From NCBI GenBank assembly GCA_039196715.1, contig JBCCUP010000029.1, positions 1-56,292 on the forward strand: a DNA stretch of 56,292 nucleotides, in the 5' to 3' direction. A program made the position numbers and the translations under genes. The notes below the pieces were generated by a model. That model did no database searches. It was given only the letters and a program-made list of their open reading frames with translations, and was not told the origin of the DNA. Below, piece by piece: positions 55,795 to 56,292 of this stretch (position 1 is its first letter; every line of letters starts with the position of its first letter). Source of the DNA: Pseudomonadota bacterium (GTDB lineage Bacteria > Pseudomonadota > Gammaproteobacteria > CALCKW01).

Positions 55795-56292
55795 ATGCCC
55801 ATGCCAACCCCGTTCGGGAAAACAGCGGTTTATGCGACGCTCGGACCCGAGGGCACGAACCACGACACCGTTTTGCGCGCCTGGCTCTCTGCGGCAGACA
55901 CCGCGGCCAAGATCGCACTGCATGACGATCTGACCGACGCGCTCGCCGCCTGTGCTGGTGGCACGGCAGATCACGTCTTCCTCTGCGCAGCACATCCGGC
56001 GGCGTCCCGCTTGGTGTCTGAAGCACAATACAAGCACGGAATCTTGCTGTCCCACTGTTTCATCGCGGAAAGCCAACCCCTTGCTCTGTTGTGCCGCTCG
56101 GACACTGTCACACTTGACACCGTCGCGCTGCACCCGGCAACACGCCACTACACCGATTTGGCTGCATTTGACTCGGTTTTTGAGGTCAACTCCACGGTCG
56201 AAGCGTACCGCGGCATGCTCGACGGCCGTTGGCCTTGCGCGCTGACCGCAGCGCGATTTTCAGGCGAACCGGGCGCCCGGCTGATCTCACAC
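55795..56292 (+). CDS. Prephenate dehydratase/BacA-like protein (3' end beyond window)
   Basis: 166 codons are visible. The N-terminus TAVYATLGPEGTNHDTVLRA carries the GPxGTN(H) variant seen in BacA-like prephenate decarboxylases and related putative periplasmic-binding-fold proteins; true PheA has GPxGTFS. The stretch QYKHGILLSHCFIAESQPLA follows. The reaction may involve prephenate, but loss of the Thr-Phe of PheA makes dehydratase activity doubtful. Starts at ATG 55795 (or ATG 55801), 122 bp after katG behind a hairpin. Confidence 0.65.
   Translation, partial: MPMPTPFGKTAVYATLGPEGTNHDTVLRAWLSAADTAAKIALHDDLTDALAACAGGTADHVFLCAAHPAASRLVSEAQYKHGILLSHCFIAESQPLALLCRSDTVTLDTVALHPATRHYTDLAAFDSVFEVNSTVEAYRGMLDGRWPCALTAARFSGEPGARLISH

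Overview
The window is a GC-rich, densely coded stretch of a proteobacterial chromosome. EpmB (the EF-P beta-lysylation enzyme), an OxyR with both redox cysteines next to katG, the ugp gene order and a typical ArgH all point to a gammaproteobacterium. The load of carbohydrate ABC transporters would suit a marine or otherwise oligotrophic heterotroph. The genus cannot be told from sequence alone. No rRNA, tRNA, CRISPR array, insertion sequence or prophage gene was seen. One AT-richer islet (about 29,690-30,590) looks foreign.

Layout. (1) 1-2,268: a LysR regulator cut by the window edge, a divergent DUF1330 protein and an SDR oxidoreductase. (2) 2,287-7,620, minus strand: a complete ugpBAEC-type glycerol-3-phosphate importer with a LysR gene upstream. 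(3) 7,736-15,614, mostly plus: a secreted APCDD1-like protein, a TrmB-like methyltransferase, a small outer-membrane-like protein, a DGPF/YCII protein with its ECF sigma factor, EpmB, a membrane metallophosphoesterase and a CBS-domain protein. (4) 15,679-29,674: a galactoside island. Alpha-galactosidase (GH36), GalK, GalT, beta-galactosidase (GH42), a binding protein, two permeases, an MscS-like channel and an isopropylmalate/tartrate-type dehydrogenase are on the minus strand. A divergent IclR regulator and the transporter ATPase are on the plus strand, with a perfect 15-bp palindrome between the two arms. Together they can import, hydrolyse and channel alpha- and beta-galactosides into the Leloir pathway; galE and galM are not in the window.

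(5) 29,849-30,436: a permuted NlpC/P60-like (C92) hydrolase in the low-GC islet. (6) 30,615-45,038: the most unusual region. Fourteen co-oriented minus-strand genes encode a four-gene ABC importer, three SnoaL-like proteins (five predicted SnoaL domains), a CTP-synthase-C-terminus-like amidotransferase, a HisD-type dehydrogenase, a VOC protein, an SDR, a LacI regulator, a MetE-C-terminal-like enzyme and an RraA-type aldolase. A lactonase-like amidohydrolase is divergent, and a LacI-style operator with a central CG lies between the arms. I read this as a catabolic pathway for an unidentified carbohydrate-like compound.

(7) 45,623-49,142, plus: class-IV aminotransferase, AhpD-like protein, AlaX-type editing protein and argH. 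(8) 49,310-52,196, minus: a three-gene glutamate-synthase-like module (class II amidotransferase, GXGXG domain, FMN domain) resembling N-methylglutamate synthase MgsABC but without gmaS or mgd genes. (9) 52,394-55,672: divergent oxyR/katG. The window ends inside a prephenate dehydratase/BacA-like gene.

A recurring regulatory theme is a stem-loop between the binding-protein gene and the first permease gene in all three ABC operons, which would favour excess binding protein.
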